DNA of 8,029 bases from Candidatus Omnitrophota bacterium (GTDB lineage Bacteria > Omnitrophota > Gorgyraeia > B26-G9), in the NCBI GenBank assembly GCA_018399295.1, contig JAGYOO010000051.1, positions 1-8,029 on the forward strand, given 5' to 3'. Shown one piece after another: positions 7,145 through 8,029 of this stretch. Positions within the stretch are counted from its first letter, which is position 1; each line of letters starts with the position of its first letter. The translations under genes and the position numbers were made by a program. The notes beneath the pieces are model-generated. The model was not told where the DNA came from. It did no database searches and saw only the letters and a program-made list of their open reading frames with translations.

Positions 7145-7342
7145 TTACCGGTTCAACAACGCCTTGAGTTCTGCCTCCGATTTACTGAACCGGACACAGA
7201 AAGCATACCTGGACACATATAGCTCTTCATCAATATAAAAATAGTAGGCGATGTAAATAGAACCCGCAAAGCTCACCTCACCGGTCTCAGGGGCTTTTTT
7301 CACCTGGAACCTTCTCTTGATGAATAAGTTATTCTGGCCCAT
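7145..7342 (-). CDS. Uncharacterised 65-residue protein, single-gene transcription unit
   Basis: I do not recognise this family. The protein begins MGQNNLFIKRRFQVKK, has a hydrophobic, aromatic-rich middle (GSIYIAYYFYI and LYVSRYAFCVRF) that reads as alternating beta strands rather than a membrane helix, and ends in a probable short helix, KSEAELKALLNR. This suggests a small soluble beta-sheet fold with a basic N-terminus. There is one cysteine and no metal-binding pattern. The ATG at 7342 is preferred over the adjoining GTG at 7345, because GAGAGGA (7354-7348) is 5 bases from the ATG but only 2 from the GTG. Two near-consensus promoters upstream and a strong terminator downstream show that it is a real, separately and probably highly expressed unit. 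Function is unknown: a nucleic-acid-binding or regulatory protein is possible, but nothing in the sequence proves it. Confidence 0.75.
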   Translation of the reverse strand: MGQNNLFIKRRFQVKKAPETGEVSFAGSIYIAYYFYIDEELYVSRYAFCVRFSKSEAELKALLNR

Positions 7343-7347
7343 CACCG

Positions 7348-7354
7348 TCCTCTC
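7348..7354 (-). promoter_or_regulatory. Ribosome binding site deciding the start of the 65-residue gene
   Basis: GAGAGGA on the minus strand, 5 bases before the ATG at 7342. The spacing favours this ATG over the GTG immediately before it. Confidence 0.7.
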
Positions 7355-7365
7355 TTTTAATCCTT

Positions 7366-7393
7366 ATTATAAAAGAATTTAATTATTTGTCAA
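7366..7393 (-). promoter_or_regulatory. Promoter P2 of the 65-residue gene, full sigma70 consensus hexamers
   Basis: TTGACA at 7393-7388, a 16-base A/T-rich spacer, and TATAAT at 7371-7366: both hexamers match consensus exactly. Transcription would begin near 7359, giving a very short leader of about 17 bases that still includes the ribosome binding site. The spacer is one base shorter than optimal. Confidence 0.75.
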
Positions 7394-7417
7394 TAAAAAA
7401 GTTATCTTCGTTACTAA

Positions 7418-7446
7418 AGTATAACATGCAGGGTTTTGCTTGTCAA
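7418..7446 (-). promoter_or_regulatory. Promoter P1 of the 65-residue gene, extended -10 sigma70 type
   Basis: TTGACA at 7446-7441, a 17-base spacer ending in TGT (extended -10 element), and TATACT at 7423-7418. The predicted start is near 7411, giving a leader of about 70 bases that runs through P2. A GTTA-N8-TAAC inverted pair (7425-7410) covers the -10 and could be an operator, though that is speculative. Confidence 0.75.
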
Positions 7447-7506
7447 GAATTCAGGAGGAGTGTCCACAGGGGGCAGCATAGCCCCCTAAAGCTTCCCTGA
7501 AATTCT
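7446..7506. repeat. Nested inverted repeat next to promoter P1
   Basis: Outer arms AGAATTCAGG (7446-7455) and CCTGAAATTCT (7496-7506) pair with one bulged base and enclose a second, GC-rich stem, GGGGGC (7469-7474)/GCCCCC (7481-7486), with a six-base loop. The left arm overlaps the P1 -35 element by one base. No T-run follows the inner stem on either strand, so it is not a standard intrinsic terminator. It may be a structured RNA end after gspC, a protein-binding site, or the remnant of a small mobile element. Confidence 0.5.
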
Positions 7507-7545
7507 ACAAAATAGTTGGAAAAGGTTTATGCCCATTCCTGCCAT

Positions 7546-7574
7546 TGCCAAAATAGAGCCTTTCTACTTTGGCA
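7546..7574 (-). repeat. Twelve-base-pair hairpin downstream of the GspC-like gene
   Basis: On the minus strand TGCCAAAGTAGA (7574-7563) pairs along its full length with TCTATTTTGGCA (7557-7546) around a five-base loop. The single non-Watson-Crick position is a G-U pair on this strand but an A-C mismatch on the other, so the structure suits minus-strand RNA. It starts 31 bases after the gspC stop and lacks a downstream T-tract. A role in transcript end formation or stability of the gspC mRNA is plausible. Confidence 0.55.
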
Positions 7575-7604
7575 GAGCAGAACATTATCATTTTTATGAG
7601 AGTT

Positions 7605-8029
7605 TTAAGGCTGGAGCTGAAACCTGAGGATCTGGGGCATACTGTTACGACTTATGGCGACCTCGATCTCATCTTGAGATCTGATCTTTCTGAATATCTT
7701 AAACGCGTCCGGAATGCTTTTAACATCAATGCCGTTTACGCTGTTGATAACATCGTTATCTTTCAAGCCAAGCTTCTCGATAATCCCATTACTGGGAATA
7801 TTTTTCACACATAGTCCGGTTACGCGGTTGCCGGAAGTATCCAGATCCCGGCTAAACTGAAGCTGGTTCGCCTCGCGAGCAATTACCGGCAACCGCTCGA
7901 CAAGCTCCCCTCTGGCTATTGTCAAGTTCGTCCCGTCTTCTCCGGCTGTTTTCTTTACAGTCAGAGAAGTCTGCTCCTGCGCCTCAAGATAAAAACGGCG
8001 GGTCTCCGTGCCTGTTTTCAACTCGACAA
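7605..8029 (-). CDS. gspC: GspC-like type II secretion protein, C-terminal part with PDZ domain, 5' end outside window
   Basis: The visible 140 residues run from an open frame at the window edge to TAA at 7607-7605. No start codon should be assigned here: the upstream codons stay open to base 8029. The C-terminal half fits a GspC PDZ domain: GNRVTGLCVKNIPSNGIIEKLGLKDNDVINSVNG, then a helix with PDAFKIFRKI, then EIEVAISRNSMPQILRFQL. The LGL-x-x-x-DVI-x-x-VNG core and the final R-x-x-x-P-Q-x-L strand are what this family shows. The segment before it, ARGELVERLPVIAREANQLQF, resembles the GspC linker between HR and PDZ domains. GspC spans the inner membrane and links the inner platform of the secretion system to the GspD secretin. 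Other PDZ proteins cannot be ruled out without the N-terminal anchor. It is separated from the operon by its own 3' region. Confidence 0.72.
   Translation of the reverse strand, partial: VELKTGTETRRFYLEAQEQTSLTVKKTAGEDGTNLTIARGELVERLPVIAREANQLQFSRDLDTSGNRVTGLCVKNIPSNGIIEKLGLKDNDVINSVNGIDVKSIPDAFKIFRKIRSQDEIEVAISRNSMPQILRFQLQP

Noticed and set aside
5817..7238. Plus-strand open frame of 473 codons
   Set aside because: It lies antisense to the M16 peptidase, which has all its catalytic motifs, and runs across the leader, terminator and promoters. Its translation has no recognisable domain and it looks like a shadow of the minus-strand codon usage.
7343..7345. GTG start for the small protein, giving 66 residues
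   Set aside because: The Shine-Dalgarno is only 2 bases away, against 5 for the adjoining ATG.
7441..7604. Insertion sequence end or intact mobile element
   Set aside because: Inverted repeats are present, but there is no transposase frame, target-site duplication or recognised terminal sequence. Only a remnant could be proposed, without support.
7605..8021. Complete gene starting at base 8021
   Set aside because: The codon there is TTG with no ribosome site and the frame stays open to the window end. The PDZ-bearing product needs an N-terminal membrane part, so this is a truncated gene.

Overview
The window reads almost entirely on the minus strand and looks like chromosomal housekeeping DNA from a diderm (Gram-negative-type) bacterium of moderate GC. 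The diderm inference rests on a type II secretion GspC fragment at the right edge. I cannot name the lineage. The gene order (M16 peptidase, rpe, phosphohexomutase, lepA, lepB, pgsA, der) is not one I recognise from a model organism. An uncultured phylum such as Omnitrophota would fit, but that is a guess.

Right edge, 7605-8029: the C-terminal PDZ part of a GspC-like protein, cut by the window end. After it comes a 262-base gene-free stretch with two inverted repeats and two consensus-quality sigma70 promoters in tandem. These drive an unrecognised 65-residue protein (7145-7342), which is followed at once by an intrinsic terminator (7092-7121). A third sigma70 promoter (-35 TTGACA, 17-base spacer, -10 TAAAAT) starts directly on the terminator's T-tract and should transcribe the main operon after a leader of about 200 bases. 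The leader can be drawn as two mutually exclusive structures, one ending in a U-rich run, and is the best candidate here for an undescribed regulatory element.

Main operon, 6857 down to 1: seven genes packed with overlaps or gaps of no more than 11 bases. They are an M16 zinc peptidase, ribulose-phosphate 3-epimerase, an alpha-D-phosphohexomutase, elongation factor 4 (LepA), signal peptidase I (LepB), a CDP-alcohol phosphatidyltransferase (PgsA type), and the ribosome-assembly GTPase Der, truncated by the left window edge. Several stop and start codons overlap (ATGA twice, TAATG once), which suggests translational coupling. The operon joins central sugar-phosphate metabolism, translation and ribosome assembly, protein export processing and phospholipid synthesis, all growth-linked functions. 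The lepA-lepB pair is a classic arrangement, also found in E. coli.

I see no CRISPR array, tRNA, rRNA, intact mobile element or phage gene. Coding density is high, and the long plus-strand open frames are antisense shadows of the minus-strand genes.
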